Assembly (NCBI RefSeq): GCF_026250525.1
Contig: NZ_CP111051.1
Location: 124,001-188,000 of the forward strand
DNA length: 64,000 nt
Origin: Chondrinema litorale
GTDB lineage: Bacteria > Bacteroidota > Bacteroidia > Cytophagales > Flammeovirgaceae
Direction of reading: 5' to 3'
Position numbers and translations under genes: made by a program. Below, in pieces: positions 56,014 through 63,952 of the stretch; the first letter of the stretch is position 1, and each line of letters opens with the position of its first letter. The notes under the pieces were generated by a model. It did no database searches and was not told where the DNA came from. It worked only from the letters and a program-made list of their open reading frames with translations.

Positions 56014-57618
56014 ATGAAAGCAAACCCTGATCATGAAAAATTTCTTATAGAATGTACAAATGAGTGGTTAGATGGGGCTACTAAATGGAATGAATGGAGA
56101 GATGTAAACAAAAATATAATTCCGCAACTATGTAATATTGACTTTACCAAACTTGAAGAAAACTATAAAAAAAATCATTTAAAAGAAATTGGATATTTTA
56201 GGCTTGATCAGTTTAATTTAATTAATACAAATTTTTCAAATTCAAACTTAAAAAACATCTCTTTTGATGGAGCAGATTTAAGATCTGCTCAATTCCGAAA
56301 TGCAAATCTTGAAGGTGCTAATTTTAGAAATACAAAATTAGATGGTGTTGATTTTTCTAATGCTAATTTGAAACATGTCGCTTTTCAAAAAAGTACCGGT
56401 GTGTTTAAATACAAAAATGCAGATTTTGGTGGAGGAAACGGTGAGCAAATAATAGAAGTCGCCAGAATTGATGGTTGGGATACTGAATCTTGGAATACAT
56501 TTAGATCAAGAAATAAAGATATAAATCTTCAAGGAGCCTACCTTGTACCTAATAATAAACGTAACTGTTTTTATCGATTTGACTTTAGCAACATAAATCT
56601 TCAAGATACAATGCTTTTTAGTACAACTTATAACAGTTGTAACTTTAAAAACTCAAACCTAAAAGGTGCAAATTTAATAAAGTGTGAATTACAAATTTCT
56701 GATTTTAGTAATTCAAACTTGATGAAAACTAATTTAGGCATGTCTAACCTCCTTGCATCAAATTTTGAAAATGCAGATCTCACTAATGCTAATTTACAAG
56801 ACACCAATCTAACATATTGTGATTTTACTGGCGCTCGATTACATAAAGTAGATTTTAATCATGCTATCATGATAGGAACTATACTTAATAATGCTGAACT
56901 TTCACATAGTAATATATACGGAGTTTCTGCTTGGGATTTAAGCTTAGAAAATACAGTACAGTCTCAACTTAATATTTCTAAAAAAGATGAAATTGCCATC
57001 ACTGTAGATGATATAGAAGTCGCTCAATTCATCTATTTGCTTATCAACAATCAGAAAATAAGGAATGTGATTAATACAGTTACTTCTAAAACAGTATTGA
57101 TTTTAGGTCGATTTTATAAGGAACGAAAAGTAGTTTTAGATGCACTTAGAGAAAACTTAAAGAAATACGACTTAGCCCCCATTATTTTCGATTTTGAACC
57201 ATCTAGCAATCGCGATCTTACAGAAACAATTCAACTACTTGCTAACATGGCAAAATTTGTAATTGCAGATTTAACTGATGCTAAAAGTATTCCTCAAGAG
57301 TTATCGCATATTATCCCATTTTTTCCATCTGTTCCAATTTTGCCCATTTTATTAGAAAAAGAAAGATCGTATTCAATGTTTGAGCATTGGAAAAGATTCG
57401 ACTCCGTTTTGCCGATTTTTAACTACAAAGATGAAAATCATCTAATCGAAAGTATCTCACTACAAATTATTAAACCTGTAAACGATTGGAAGGAAGGCAA
57501 AAACAAATTGACTGAGGCTGAGCTTAAGTTAGAAGAACAAAAAAAGAAATTTGAAGACTTAAAAGCATCAGACCCAGAACAGTATCAAAAACTGTTAGAC
57601 TTGGGTATTATTAGTTAG
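56014..57618 (+). CDS. Pentapeptide-repeat protein with TIR/deoxyribosyltransferase-like C-terminal domain
   Basis: 534 residues, cytoplasmic (no signal). An N-terminal helical segment precedes two blocks of pentapeptide repeats of A(D/N)LXX type (about 62-130 and 185-310; ADLRSAQFRNANLEGANF), which form a right-handed beta helix. Residues about 355-470 form a Rossmann-like domain (KTVLILGRFYKERKVVLDALRENL, IIFDFEPSSNRDLTETIQLLANMAKFVIADLTDA, IPQELSHIIP). It resembles the TIR or nucleoside 2-deoxyribosyltransferase-like module found at the ends of other bacterial pentapeptide proteins. The tail (about 495-534) is a charged coiled coil. A nucleotide- or NAD-related activity is a guess. It converges with the flavoprotein gene at a 6-base gap. 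Confidence 0.82.
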   Translation: MKANPDHEKFLIECTNEWLDGATKWNEWRDVNKNIIPQLCNIDFTKLEENYKKNHLKEIGYFRLDQFNLINTNFSNSNLKNISFDGADLRSAQFRNANLEGANFRNTKLDGVDFSNANLKHVAFQKSTGVFKYKNADFGGGNGEQIIEVARIDGWDTESWNTFRSRNKDINLQGAYLVPNNKRNCFYRFDFSNINLQDTMLFSTTYNSCNFKNSNLKGANLIKCELQISDFSNSNLMKTNLGMSNLLASNFENADLTNANLQDTNLTYCDFTGARLHKVDFNHAIMIGTILNNAELSHSNIYGVSAWDLSLENTVQSQLNISKKDEIAITVDDIEVAQFIYLLINNQKIRNVINTVTSKTVLILGRFYKERKVVLDALRENLKKYDLAPIIFDFEPSSNRDLTETIQLLANMAKFVIADLTDAKSIPQELSHIIPFFPSVPILPILLEKERSYSMFEHWKRFDSVLPIFNYKDENHLIESISLQIIKPVNDWKEGKNKLTEAELKLEEQKKKFEDLKASDPEQYQKLLDLGIIS

Positions 57619-57624
57619 ATACAC

Positions 57625-58698
57625 TCAAACCTCACTTGGTGGAAACTGCACATCTTCGTACTTGAATGAATATTTTCTGTTAGCTGGGCTGCCAGTTTTG
57701 GTTTTACTGCTATCATCAAGATGATGAATAATTTTTTCTACATGGCTATGGCAAGTTCCAATAAATAGCTTTTCCATATCGCGTAAGCCGCCAGCCACTG
57801 TTCCGGCTAAATAAATTCCGGGAATGTTGGTTTCCATTGTTTCTTTATCGTAATACGGTACTTTATCTTCGTCTAGCTCTACTCCTGCTTCTTTAAGCAA
57901 AGCTTCGTTAAAATTGTAGCCGACACATTTTATTATAAAGTCGAAATTATCATCGTAGGTGATCCCCATAATTTTAAAGAAACAATTACCATTTTCGTCA
58001 ATCTTTTCAATTTGGGCTTTTGAAATGAGTCTTATCTTCTCTTTCTCTATAAGCAATCTGCATTCTCGCAAATATTCAAATCTTACTTTTTCTGCATCTA
58101 GCTTTTCTTGCTGGATAAGCAAAGAAACATCTGCTCCCATTCTAAAAGCTCTAATCGCTTTTTCTAGGGCAGAATTACCATCACCTACTATTAAAACCTT
58201 TTTTCTAAAGTACTTATGATTGATATTTTCATTAGAATGAACAAAGCTGTATTCTTCTCCTGGTATTCCCATATTACTTAGCTCATTCATTCCTCCACTT
58301 GCCAGAATAATCTTTTTAGTACTTATCTGGAAAATAGCATTTTTATGTGAAAGCTTTACTGCAAAGCCATTGCTACCTTCTCTTTTTACCTCTGTAACCT
58401 TATGATAAGTAAAAAGAGGCAGATCAAATATTTCAACTACATTACGAAGATATGATAGGTAAGCTTCACCAGTTGGCGATTTCTGGTCTACACTCTGAAA
58501 TGGTATTTCAGCTATTTCCAATCTGTCTGGCGTACTTAAAAAATGTGTGTTATTATCCCATTTTAATATTGTATTACCCAAACAGCCTGCATCAACAAGC
58601 ATATGATCTATGCCATTTATTTTCAGATTCACACTGCACTCTACACCTAATGGCCCTGCTCCTATTACAAGTACTTCTGTACTTTTATTTATCTTCAT
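57625..58698 (-). CDS. FAD-dependent pyridine nucleotide-disulfide oxidoreductase (YpdA-like)
   Basis: 357 residues. The N-terminal FAD-binding Rossmann motif is GAGPLGVECSVNL; a second dinucleotide motif (VLIVGDGNSALEKAIRAFRMGADV) would bind NADPH. The C-terminal GIYLAGTVAGGLRD binds FAD. No CxxC redox motif is seen, unlike thioredoxin reductase. This, together with the overall pattern, suggests the YpdA (bacillithiol disulfide reductase) or related flavoprotein branch. The gene has no linked bacillithiol genes here, so the assignment is tentative. It is monocistronic, between the pentapeptide and DUF1206 genes. Confidence 0.75.
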   Translation of the reverse strand: MKINKSTEVLVIGAGPLGVECSVNLKINGIDHMLVDAGCLGNTILKWDNNTHFLSTPDRLEIAEIPFQSVDQKSPTGEAYLSYLRNVVEIFDLPLFTYHKVTEVKREGSNGFAVKLSHKNAIFQISTKKIILASGGMNELSNMGIPGEEYSFVHSNENINHKYFRKKVLIVGDGNSALEKAIRAFRMGADVSLLIQQEKLDAEKVRFEYLRECRLLIEKEKIRLISKAQIEKIDENGNCFFKIMGITYDDNFDFIIKCVGYNFNEALLKEAGVELDEDKVPYYDKETMETNIPGIYLAGTVAGGLRDMEKLFIGTCHSHVEKIIHHLDDSSKTKTGSPANRKYSFKYEDVQFPPSEV

Positions 58699-58762
58699 TT
58701 TTATGTTTAAAATTATTTGATCTGCAAATGTCTTCTATAAATTATGTAGCGGATAAGTTCAC

Positions 58763-59560
58763 TTATCTTACTGCACTCATATCTCTGTAACGTGCCTTTA
58801 CTATCATAAAGAATCCGTAACCAACTAACCCGATTGCAACTATAGCTAGTAATATTGATCCCCAGTCAGACTGTTGAATAAAATCAAAAGCGCCTTCTTT
58901 ACCTTTTACTTGCGATGCATTAGATTCAATTGCTGCTCTAAGAAAGAAATATGAAACAATCGTAATTACTACACCTCTTGCTGCATAGCCAAATTTACCT
59001 GCTTTTAATACAAGGTTTCTTGCCTTATGATTAAGTTGGTGCATTTTAATTTTACTTTTATACTTACCAGTATATGCTCTGTAGAACTGATAGATTGCCT
59101 TACCAAATAAACAAGCTGCTATAATACCTACAACTATAGGTCCGTAAGATTTTTCGAGAATCGATGCTACCATACTTTGTTTTGAACTTCCTCCAGAAGA
59201 ACCTGAACCGGTAAGCATTTTAATTGCTGTATACGTTAAAGTACCATAAATTACCGCACTAATTGCATAGCTTACTCTTAAAGCTGCTCCTTTTGCATCA
59301 TCTCCATTATTTTCTGGATCTGCAATTGCCTGATATAAACGCCAGAAAACATAGCCTGCTAGACCTAAAGCAATAATTGCTAGTAAAACCTGACCAAAAG
59401 CCTGATTTTGTATAAAACTGAAAACTCCTTTGCTACCAGTTTTTTGACCTCCCTGCCCTAAGGCTGCCATTGTAGTTAAAATACCTGCCAGAAAGTATAC
59501 AACACCTTTTGTCGCAATACCCATCCTTGCAAATTTTTTCTTTGCACTTGAATTGTTCAT
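58763..59560 (-). CDS. DUF1206 family integral membrane protein
   Basis: 265 residues with six predicted membrane helices arranged as three pairs. The DUF1206 repeat is visible twice: ARMGIATKGVVYFLAG with ALGLAGYVFWRLYQAI, and GKFGYAARGVVITIVSYF with AIGLVGYGFFMIVKARY. Each pair is separated by an F-x-FIQ segment. The protein is a three-fold internal repeat of unknown function. It often occurs in stress-related contexts; neighbours here include DUF2383, YqaE and DUF1328 proteins. The gene has its own leader, and 120 bases separate it from the small lipoprotein gene upstream. Confidence 0.85.
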   Translation of the reverse strand: MNNSSAKKKFARMGIATKGVVYFLAGILTTMAALGQGGQKTGSKGVFSFIQNQAFGQVLLAIIALGLAGYVFWRLYQAIADPENNGDDAKGAALRVSYAISAVIYGTLTYTAIKMLTGSGSSGGSSKQSMVASILEKSYGPIVVGIIAACLFGKAIYQFYRAYTGKYKSKIKMHQLNHKARNLVLKAGKFGYAARGVVITIVSYFFLRAAIESNASQVKGKEGAFDFIQQSDWGSILLAIVAIGLVGYGFFMIVKARYRDMSAVR

Positions 59561-59680
59561 TGTGGTTAAATTTAAATTAGGGTTTGTTGATTTTAAATCT
59601 TGAATTTTTTGATTTAGGTATGTAAAAACTTCCGATTTAACAGAAGCTTTTACACTTACCTAAGTTTGCCCGACCAAGGC

Positions 59681-60262
59681 TTATATAATTTGTTTTGCGT
59701 GGCTGATATCTTCAGGAATCTCAGACTTCGAGCTAATGAAACTATACCTGTTATTGTATGAACCGGCAGGTCTATTACCAATTACATAATGTTTTACTCT
59801 TACATCTTTATCTTCTGGCAGGTTTATAATGATTCTGTCAGATACACGCATTTTTTGATCACCTAATTTTTTACCAGTATCTTCTAGTTTAGATACTACT
59901 ACCAGATTGTTATCTGCTAAATACACTTCTTCAATATTTACTTCTTGGCTTTCACCAGTTACCTCGATCTCAACATCTACTACCTTCTCTTCTTTTTCTT
60001 TAGAGTTTGGCATATCGAAATCTACATATGGTATTTCAACTTCTTTTTCTTCCATTACTACTACTACCTTAGGTACTTCTATAGTTTTAGTTCTGGTTTT
60101 AACATCTACATCTGCCCACTCCACATTATATTTTGGAAGTTCTCCTTCATCTACATCTACTTCTACATCTGGCACTTCTGCTTTCTTAGTATTTTCTACA
60201 TGACAAGACGTGAAAAATGCTACACTTGATATTGCTGATATATATATTGCTCTCTTTAACAT
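59681..60262 (-). CDS. Small acidic lipoprotein of unknown function
   Basis: 193 residues. The signal peptide ends FFTSC (Cys 20). The mature chain is highly charged and rich in alternating Val/Glu/Asp (PDVEVDVDEGELPKYNVEW, EVPKVVVVMEEKEVEI), suggesting beta strands. The C-terminal 60 residues look like a compact domain (MRVSDRIIINLPEDKDVRVKHYVIGNRP). No family was recognised. Two plus-strand frames over the same DNA are its shadows. It belongs to a minus-strand group of small envelope genes with similar AAAACC leaders. Confidence 0.72.
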   Translation of the reverse strand: MLKRAIYISAISSVAFFTSCHVENTKKAEVPDVEVDVDEGELPKYNVEWADVDVKTRTKTIEVPKVVVVMEEKEVEIPYVDFDMPNSKEKEEKVVDVEIEVTGESQEVNIEEVYLADNNLVVVSKLEDTGKKLGDQKMRVSDRIIINLPEDKDVRVKHYVIGNRPAGSYNNRYSFISSKSEIPEDISHAKQII

Positions 60263-60339
60263 GGTTTTAAATTTTTAGTACTGATAATCTTAAATTATTG
60301 GTTAATTATTGAGTTGGTAACTGGTTGAATGTGCTTGCT

Positions 60340-60495
60340 TTATACTACTACTAATAGTGCGTGGATCATACCCGGAATAAAAAATATTAATGTTAGTACC
60401 AGGTTTAACCAAAATGTTTTTGATAACCCCTCTTTCATTGCTACTGCTGCTGGGGGAATAAAAAATGCGAGTATTACTTCAATTATTCTTTTCAT
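60340..60495 (-). CDS. yqaE: Pmp3/YqaE (UPF0057) small membrane protein
   Basis: 51 residues from ATG 60495. The sequence gives MKRIIEVILAFFIPPAAVAM, a short charged loop (KEGLSK), then FWLNLVLTLIFFIPGMIHAL. This matches the two-helix Pmp3/YqaE family, with FIPP, the N-L-x-L-T-L-x-x-x-I-P-G motif and IHA. These proteins are small stress-responsive membrane proteins in bacteria and eukaryotes, thought to affect membrane potential or lipid order. It sits between a small lipoprotein gene and an inverted-repeat-rich region containing a possible structured RNA. Overlapping plus-strand frames are shadows. Confidence 0.88.
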   Translation of the reverse strand: MKRIIEVILAFFIPPAAVAMKEGLSKTFWLNLVLTLIFFIPGMIHALLVVV

Positions 60496-60539
60496 GGTAA
60501 AAAGTTTAAAAAGTTAAGTTTTAAATGGTTTAAGTTCAC

Positions 60540-60590
60540 CAGCAAACAATCTTGAAAAATTGATTTTAGTTAAAAAAATATTGTTTGCTG
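60540..60590. repeat. 11-bp perfect inverted repeat upstream of yqaE
   Basis: CAGCAAACAAT (60540-60550) and ATTGTTTGCTG (60580-60590) have perfect arms spaced by 29 bases. It lies 45 bases before the yqaE start. It could be an operator pair or an RNA hairpin. Confidence 0.55.
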
Positions 60591-60613
60591 ATTAAATATG
60601 TGTTAGTTAATAA

Positions 60614-60706
60614 CAGCCCCGACAAACATAATCTGCTTCTTACCTGAAGGGCAATACAGGAAAAAAGATTAAAAAATTTAGTCCTCTCTGTCGCTTACCA
60701 GGGCTG
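60614..60706. other. Candidate structured RNA element upstream of yqaE
   Basis: CAGCCC (60614-60619) and CGACA (60620-60624) pair with GGGCTG (60701-60706) and TGTCG (60689-60693). This gives an 11-bp composite closing stem with a 7-base bulge, enclosing an internal CCTG/CAGG hairpin. The GC-rich ends stand out from AT-rich flanks. Either strand could fold; on the minus strand it lies between the DUF2383 stop and the yqaE start. Confidence 0.35.
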
Positions 60707-60726
60707 ATTTTCTATAATAGTTTCAG

Positions 60727-61182
60727 TTAATCTACTGCTGTTTCAAGAAGCTCCATTTGTGCCAAAGCACTTTTAATAAGACTTCCTTGCTTAGCTAGTA
60801 TCTCTTGGAATGCCAATGGCATTTCTTGCTTAATTAATACTGTTTCGTATTCTTTTAAAGCTGCTTTCTCGCCACGAATACACTCTTCGATAATTTCTTC
60901 TGCTGAATTACCAGTAAATGTTGCTTTAACATCTTGCCAGATGTGGTGCATATCACCTTTAATGCTAGTACCTGGTAGAGGTGCTTCTCCAAAGAAGATC
61001 TCTACTTCTCTTTCCAATTCTGAATAAAAAGCTTTTCTCTGCTGAGATAATCTTAGAAATAATGTAGAAGTACTTTCTTCTTCGATACGCTCGGCGGCAT
61101 TTCTATATCCTACTTCGCCGTCTTTACATATCTTCATTATACCTTTAATCTCGCTATATACTTTTTTCTGTGAGTCATTCAT
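60727..61182 (-). CDS. DUF2383 (PA2169-type) four-helix-bundle protein
   Basis: 151 residues, soluble and helical. The N-terminal DUF2383 domain (residues about 5-115) is a ferritin-like four-helix bundle seen by the pattern GYRNAAERIEEESTSTLFLRLSQQRKAFYSELE, then IWQDVKATFTGNSAEEIIEECIRGEKAALKEYETVL. Metal-binding Glu/His residues are possible but not obvious. PA2169-type proteins are small, stress-associated and uncharacterised. It sits in the minus-strand group with YqaE, DUF1206 and small lipoproteins, supporting a role in envelope or oxidative stress. The start ATG 61182 follows AAAACC. Confidence 0.88.
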   Translation of the reverse strand: MNDSQKKVYSEIKGIMKICKDGEVGYRNAAERIEEESTSTLFLRLSQQRKAFYSELEREVEIFFGEAPLPGTSIKGDMHHIWQDVKATFTGNSAEEIIEECIRGEKAALKEYETVLIKQEMPLAFQEILAKQGSLIKSALAQMELLETAVD

Positions 61183-61361
61183 GGTTTTAGTTTATTTTAG
61201 TTAAACATTTAGTTTTAGTATCCACTGATTCGCAATCAGTTAGTATTGTTGGTCATATACACGATTGAATTTTATTGTTGAGCTAATTACATCTGGGCAA
61301 TACTCAGCCAGTATCATAAAAATTATGACTAGTAAAAAGCTCTAAATTTGATGGATTAGAA

Positions 61362-61985
61362 TTATAACCCGAATGCTGCGTAAATTTGTATTACCGAATT
61401 TTTTGCGTCTCCAAGTATTAAGCTAGATGCTGTAGATTTACCTACATCTCTTAATCCCTGATTATATCTTACTCCTAATTCTAGGTTATCTAAATGTACT
61501 CCTGCTCCTGCTCCTAAACCAAAATCCCATTCTTCCAAATCGTTTTCGTTTATATTAAACTCATAAGAACCTAAATCTCCACTGGTAGATATATCTGAGC
61601 TAATCAGGTAACTTGCGTATGGACCGATATGTACATCAAAAAATTCTGCAAAGTTTAGTTTTAACATTACTGGCACTTCTATGTAGTTTAGCTTAAATGT
61701 GCTACTTGCATTTAATCCTAACAAAGAGATATCACCTTTTACACCTTTAGTAGAATACAAAACCTCTGGTTGAATTGATACCATATTGTTTACTGGAATT
61801 TCACTAGCAACACCAATGTGATAACCTACTCTAAAGTTTTCGTCTAATACTGAATTTACATTTAAGTAAGACATATTAAGACCACCTTTTACACCAAATT
61901 TTACTTTGTCTTGTTGAGCAGATGCAACTGCTGCTGAAAAAACTACAATGCAAATAGTAAGTATACCTTTAATAGAAAATTTCAT
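61362..61985 (-). CDS. Outer membrane beta-barrel (porin-family) protein
   Basis: 207 residues. The signal peptide (cut near SAQQ, residue 24) is followed by an eight-stranded barrel of the Omp_b-brl_2/PorT type. Visible strands are KVKFGVKGGLNMSYLNV, FRVGYHIGVASEIP, SIQPEVLYSTKGVKGD, NYIEVPVMLKLNF, VHIGPYASYLIS, FGLGAGAGVHLDNLELGVRYNQGL and VIQIYAAFGL. The C-terminal residue Leu and the final strand are normal for such barrels. It is intact, unlike the broken barrel gene at 53225-53926. Function is unknown; a structural or adhesion role is common. Confidence 0.85.
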   Translation of the reverse strand: MKFSIKGILTICIVVFSAAVASAQQDKVKFGVKGGLNMSYLNVNSVLDENFRVGYHIGVASEIPVNNMVSIQPEVLYSTKGVKGDISLLGLNASSTFKLNYIEVPVMLKLNFAEFFDVHIGPYASYLISSDISTSGDLGSYEFNINENDLEEWDFGLGAGAGVHLDNLELGVRYNQGLRDVGKSTASSLILGDAKNSVIQIYAAFGL

Positions 61986-62040
61986 AATGTTGGTTTTAAT
62001 TAAGGATTATCTGATTTATGTTAAGCTTTCTGGTTTATAA

Positions 62041-62874
62041 TTAACAAGCCTCTGAAAGCTTATGAATATTAATACTTTCGTGTTCTGGTTTTAATTGTTT
62101 GTTCGCACTCTCACTGTCGCCAATTAGCCAAGAGTGAATTTTTTGTTTTGCTGATTTATATCCGATATTAAATACTTCCTCAGCTTTAGAATTATCTAGA
62201 AAACTAAATTTAATTAGCTCTGGAGGTTCTATTAAAATATTGCAAAATCTCGCCCCTTCTACATTGGATCTAGATGCAATCTGAAATGTTCTCGACAATA
62301 CATCGAATAAATTATTGATTCTATCTAGATTATCTACCGGGTTTACATTTACTCCGATAATGTTCTCTGTTTTATCCAAAATCGGACTAACCGGCATATT
62401 GTCTACAATGCCTCCATCTATATAAGTATTACCATTTAGTACAACAGGATTGTATATAATCGGAATACTTGATGATGCAACCACCGCATCTATTAAATTA
62501 CCACTGTTAAAGTAAGTAATTTTTCCACTGTTCAAATCTGTTGCTCCTACATAAATTGGAATCTCTAACTCTTCAAATGTATCTTTACAATATTTACTAA
62601 TTGCAGATTTCAAGCCCCTCATTTCTAGCAATCCCTTTAATCCAAAACTAAGCTTAGAGCAACTTATAAATTTCTGCTCGCATAGGATATTAAATATATC
62701 ATCAGGAGAATTTCCACTCGCATATAATGCACTTATAATTGATCCTGCACTAACTCCAGAAATAATTTCTGGTTTTACGCCAGCTTCTTCCATAGCTTTT
62801 ATAGCTCCAAGATGAGCTATGCCTCTGGTTCCGCCTCCACTTAATACTAAGCCTATGTTATATTTGAGGTTCAT
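62041..62874 (-). CDS. Patatin-like phospholipase family protein (RssA-like)
   Basis: 277 residues, no signal peptide. The oxyanion motif GGGTRGIAHLGAI begins near residue 13. The nucleophile Ser lies in GVSAGS (about 40-45) and the catalytic Asp in YIDGGIVDN (about 150). This Ser-Asp dyad defines patatin acyl hydrolases. The short single-domain form resembles RssA of enteric bacteria. It probably removes acyl chains from phospholipids in the cytoplasm or inner membrane. It follows the minus-strand group of envelope genes. Confidence 0.9.
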   Translation of the reverse strand: MNLKYNIGLVLSGGGTRGIAHLGAIKAMEEAGVKPEIISGVSAGSIISALYASGNSPDDIFNILCEQKFISCSKLSFGLKGLLEMRGLKSAISKYCKDTFEELEIPIYVGATDLNSGKITYFNSGNLIDAVVASSSIPIIYNPVVLNGNTYIDGGIVDNMPVSPILDKTENIIGVNVNPVDNLDRINNLFDVLSRTFQIASRSNVEGARFCNILIEPPELIKFSFLDNSKAEEVFNIGYKSAKQKIHSWLIGDSESANKQLKPEHESINIHKLSEAC

Positions 62875-63118
62875 TTGTTTTATAGTTGTGTTATTGATAA
62901 TTAAGCTTGTGATTTATATTAGCCAATATCTATGCAATTATCTTAAAAACAGCCTCACAGGGCCTATATGGGTATTTTTAATGAAATTCAATTCATTTTT
63001 TATGAACAAATCGGGGTAAGTGTTCCACAATATTGTAGCTAATAGTATACGTGGATTCCACACTTTCTAACTGCTGCTGGGTTGTGGCTTATTGACATTT
63101 TACATCCCTAGAAACAAA

Positions 63119-63146
63119 AAAAGCCCATCTTTTAGAGAGGGCTTTT
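63119..63146 (-). terminator. Intrinsic terminator of the DUF4235 gene
   Basis: AAAAGCCC pairs with GGGCTTTT around a short loop, with additional TCT/AGA pairing inside and a T-run on the minus strand. It lies about 20 bases past the gene stop. Confidence 0.8.
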
Positions 63147-63166
63147 ATAAATCTTTATGGCGATAA

Positions 63167-63445
63167 TTATTTTACAGGAGGTGTTTCTCCATAGTTTCTA
63201 AGCCAAAGCTTTCTTACACCTTGTGCTGCTCCAAGTTTGGCTAAACTTACAAGTACTCCTGAGATTAGTGACCATTGCACAATTTTCATTGTATTATCTT
63301 TACTACTCATTTTTTGAGTTTGCTGAGGAGCATCTTTCTTTTTTACTTTTTTGTAACCTTTGTCTAATACTTTTTGAGTTGCTTTTGCTGCTAATAATGA
63401 AGCGACAGTAGTAGCTACCATCCATATGTTTTTCGATTTTTCCAT
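63167..63445 (-). CDS. DUF4235 family small membrane protein
   Basis: About 92 residues from ATG 63445. An upstream ATG at 63538 would add 31 residues without conservation, and the MEKSKNIWMVATTVASLLAAKATQ start fits DUF4235. A first membrane helix (about 8-22) is followed by a Lys-rich loop (KKVKKKDAPQQTQ) and a second helix (IVQWSLISGVLVSLAKLGAAQGVRKLW). DUF4235 proteins are short, of unknown function and often found with other stress-linked small membrane proteins, as here. The leader AAAACC-ATG matches its neighbours. Confidence 0.8.
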   Translation of the reverse strand: MEKSKNIWMVATTVASLLAAKATQKVLDKGYKKVKKKDAPQQTQKMSSKDNTMKIVQWSLISGVLVSLAKLGAAQGVRKLWLRNYGETPPVK

Positions 63446-63799
63446 GGTTTTATTGATTGGTTTATAAAAAGTAAAGAATAAACCATTCCAAAAAACCTTT
63501 TGGGCACTTTTCCTATTATATATATACAAACAGGCCAAAATCTACATATTTCCCTTTCTCAAAAAGAGCCTAGTGTGTAAAAGTTACACAAAAAATATAC
63601 AGTAAAGGAGATTTTTTTCCACAATTTTTTATCAAATCACAAAAGCAAAAAAAATCTAAAGATTAAAAATAATCTAGAAAATCAGCCTTCAGATGGCATT
63701 AGAGCGCTTTTTCTTTTACTATTCGCTTAAAAATGATTTTTTTATTTTAATGGCACTGATATTTCTATAGTGAGAATGAAACATTAATTACTCATTACC
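63446..63799. other. AT-rich intergenic region
   Basis: About 350 bases between the divergent DUF4235 gene and the small ORF at 63800, so both promoters should lie here. I see poly-A/T tracts and a TGTGTAAAAGTTACACA imperfect palindrome (63571-63587), but no gene. Confidence 0.4.
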
Positions 63800-63952
63800 A
63801 TGAAAAAAAATAGAAATTTCGGACTCGGCATCAACAATCAATTAGACGCTTTGAGAAATCTAGATATATATAATTCTAAATCTTATGCTGGTAACAATAA
63901 TTCTGTAACTAAAGATGACTTGTTAAAAGCATTGAGAAAGTCAAGAAACTAA
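63800..63952 (+). CDS. Small hypothetical protein (50 residues)
   Basis: ATG 63800 to TAA 63952. The product is basic and polar: MKKNRNFGLGINNQLDALRN, then an Asn/Ser-rich middle and a KDDLLKALRKSRN amphipathic end. It has no signal or membrane segment and no recognised family. The start follows ATTACC, a leader like that of yqaE. It may be real but could be chance. Confidence 0.4.
   Translation: MKKNRNFGLGINNQLDALRNLDIYNSKSYAGNNNSVTKDDLLKALRKSRN

Noticed and set aside
59907-60229. Two plus-strand frames rich in Ser/Thr or Tyr/Phe
   Set aside because: They are antisense shadows of the Val/Glu-rich lipoprotein gene; their composition reflects its codon bias.
60329-60517. 62-codon plus-strand frame
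   Set aside because: It overlaps the minus-strand yqaE gene, which matches the Pmp3 family completely.
60260-63451. AAAACC directly before ATG in several small genes (DUF1328, 193-residue lipoprotein, DUF2383, DUF4235) as a shared regulatory motif
   Set aside because: Similar AAACC leaders also precede unrelated genes here (for example the RND pump at 24944), so it is probably a general translation-start context in this lineage.
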